Source of the DNA: Acanthamoeba castellanii str. Neff
Taxonomy: Eukaryota > Discosea > Longamoebia > Acanthamoebidae
Direction of reading: 5' to 3'
NCBI RefSeq assembly: GCF_000313135.1
Contig: NW_004457431.1
Coordinates: 298,935 to 362,934, forward strand
DNA: 64,000 nucleotides
The position numbers and the translations under genes are program-made. Positions 63,210-64,000 of the stretch are shown piece after piece (position 1 is the stretch's first letter; every line of letters starts with the position of its first letter). Under the pieces are notes generated by a model. The model was not told where the DNA came from and searched no databases. It worked only from the letters and a program-made list of their open reading frames with translations.

Positions 63210-64000
63210 ATGGGCGTGAAGGGCTTGATGCAGTTGATAGCCGATGCGTGTCCTCAGGCATTGAAGGAGACCGGGGCGGATAGCTACTTCGGCCGCAAGG
63301 TGGCACTTGACGCCTCCCTCGCCCTGTACTCCTTTCTAATTGCCCTCAGCCCCCTCAGCGGCAGCTTTTTGACCAACCCCTCCGGCGACGACACCTCGTA
63401 CCCACCCATTATTTATGCATTTTTATTTTTAAATATATAACTATTTTATTTGCTAATTGTTGGCTGAAATAATAATAATAATTTATAACAGATATCTGAT
63501 GGGCCTGTGGTCGCGTACGCTGCGGTTGGTGGCCTGCGGTATCAAGCCCGCGTTCGTGTTCGACTCCGTTCGGGCTCTTGGGGCGGCAGCGCAGCCGCAA
63601 TCGGCGGCCCACAGCCCTCCGGGCGCCAGGCGAGTAGTGCGCGTGACGCCGACGCACATCGAGGAGTGCAAGAAGCTGCTGGGCCTGATGGGCATGCCCG
63701 TTGTCCAGGCGCCCGCCGGCGGCGAGGCCGAGGCCCAGTGCGCCGAGCTGTGCCGCGCGGGCAAGGTCTTCGCCGTGGGCTCGGAGGACATGGACGCGCT
63801 GACCTTTGGGGCGCCGGTCCTCCTGCGCCACCTCACCTTTTCCGAGGCGCGCAAGCTGCCCATCGTCGAGATCGAGCTCCCCAAGGGTGCGTGCGTGTGC
63901 CCTCATCGCCGCGGAGGCGTGTGCGCACTCGCTCTCTCGCTCACTCACCAATCGAGCGCACACCACCAGTGCTGGAGGGCCTGGGCTTGACGATGGAGCA
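63210..64000 (+). CDS. Flap endonuclease FEN1-like nuclease, 3' truncated by the window, with shortened helical arch
   Basis: FEN1 removes 5' flaps in DNA replication and repair. Exons 63210-63397, 63492-63886 and 63970 onward (running off the window) join in phase. The start [20 protein letters not shown] and [22 protein letters not shown] match FEN1. Catalytic acids are present: Asp in ALDAS, Asp in FVFDSV, the Glu pair in GGEAEAQC, and the Asp pair in [29 protein letters not shown] and [14 protein letters not shown] fit the core, and EGLGLTME the next helix. The basic arch that normally follows the VFDG motif (GKPPxLKxxEL, Arg/Lys-rich) is missing; only about 24 Ala/Pro/Ser-rich residues separate FVFD from VRVT. 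The PCNA-interacting tail, if any, is outside the window. The start is the first ATG and gives the family N-terminus. Confidence 0.9.

Noticed and set aside
1..64000. Insertion of giant-virus DNA, considered because the receptor cyclase/kinases and ankyrin/F-box genes resemble families also found in amoeba viruses
   Set aside because: All genes are split by spliceosomal introns with the same donor type and codon style. No capsid, polymerase or other viral hallmark gene was seen.

Overview
The window reads as nuclear DNA of a free-living amoeba, most probably Acanthamoeba. Genes are GC-rich and densely packed on both strands. They are broken by many short spliceosomal introns (roughly 50-130 bases) whose 5' sites are mostly GTACG[C/T] or GTGCGT. 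Intergenic stretches are short and A/T-rich, with AATAAA signals. The species is inferred from this style and from the gene families (a PstS-like/TKL kinase/cyclase receptor, Ldh2, a TM2 protein, RGS/LIM and kelch-BTB proteins). No database search was possible. Gene boundaries come from splice-phase-consistent joining of exons by eye; where I give exon lists, the phases were checked.

Layout. 1-1.0 kb: 3' end of a receptor-kinase paralogue, then a small secreted protein. 1.36-3.9 kb (-): squalene synthase with an unusual N-terminal membrane anchor. 4.5-6.3 kb (+): a UBL-UBA-UBR-box protein. 6.6-12.9 kb (+): a very large receptor with two PstS-like modules, an EGF-like module, a TM segment, a TKL kinase, a degenerate class III cyclase domain and a second TKL kinase. 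13.1-14.6 kb (-): Golgi-type glycosyltransferase. 14.8-18 kb (+): TM2-domain protein and Ldh2-type dehydrogenase. 18.2-21.3 kb (-): LIM-RGS protein. 21.7-24 kb (+): SV2-like MFS transporter. 24.2-26.4 kb (-): pirin and a secreted Cys-containing protein. 26.5-33.7 kb (+): serine beta-lactamase-like hydrolase, YtcJ-like amidohydrolase and V-ATPase subunit E. 33.9-35.4 kb (-): cytochrome b5 reductase, with a frame break. 35.8-37.3 kb (+): FAD monooxygenase, with a frame break. 37.4-46.5 kb (-): AlkB-like dioxygenase, XRN exonuclease, an ankyrin/F-box/Ras-like GTPase chimera and a nucleotide-sugar/triose-phosphate transporter. 46.8-51.1 kb (+): Sec61 gamma, the minor-spliceosome 25K protein and a kelch-BTB-BACK protein. 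51.2-55.6 kb (-): BAR-like protein and MRG-domain protein. 55.8-56.8 kb (+): RING-H2 protein. 56.9-62.0 kb (-): mitochondrial presequence protease. 62.2-64 kb (+): an unassigned protein and the start of a FEN1-like nuclease.

Functionally the genes are a mix of housekeeping (sterol synthesis, V-ATPase, ER translocation, RNA decay, splicing, mitochondrial proteolysis, DNA repair) and lineage-specific signalling and ubiquitin-system genes. I see no operon, CRISPR array, rRNA, tRNA or transposon. The most interesting items are domain combinations (UBL-UBA-UBR box; ankyrin-F-box-GTPase without a G3 motif; receptor kinase around a probable pseudo-cyclase), the relocated anchor of squalene synthase and the FEN1-like protein without the usual helical arch. 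Simple repeats of the CGACACA/GTGTC class recur inside introns of unrelated genes.
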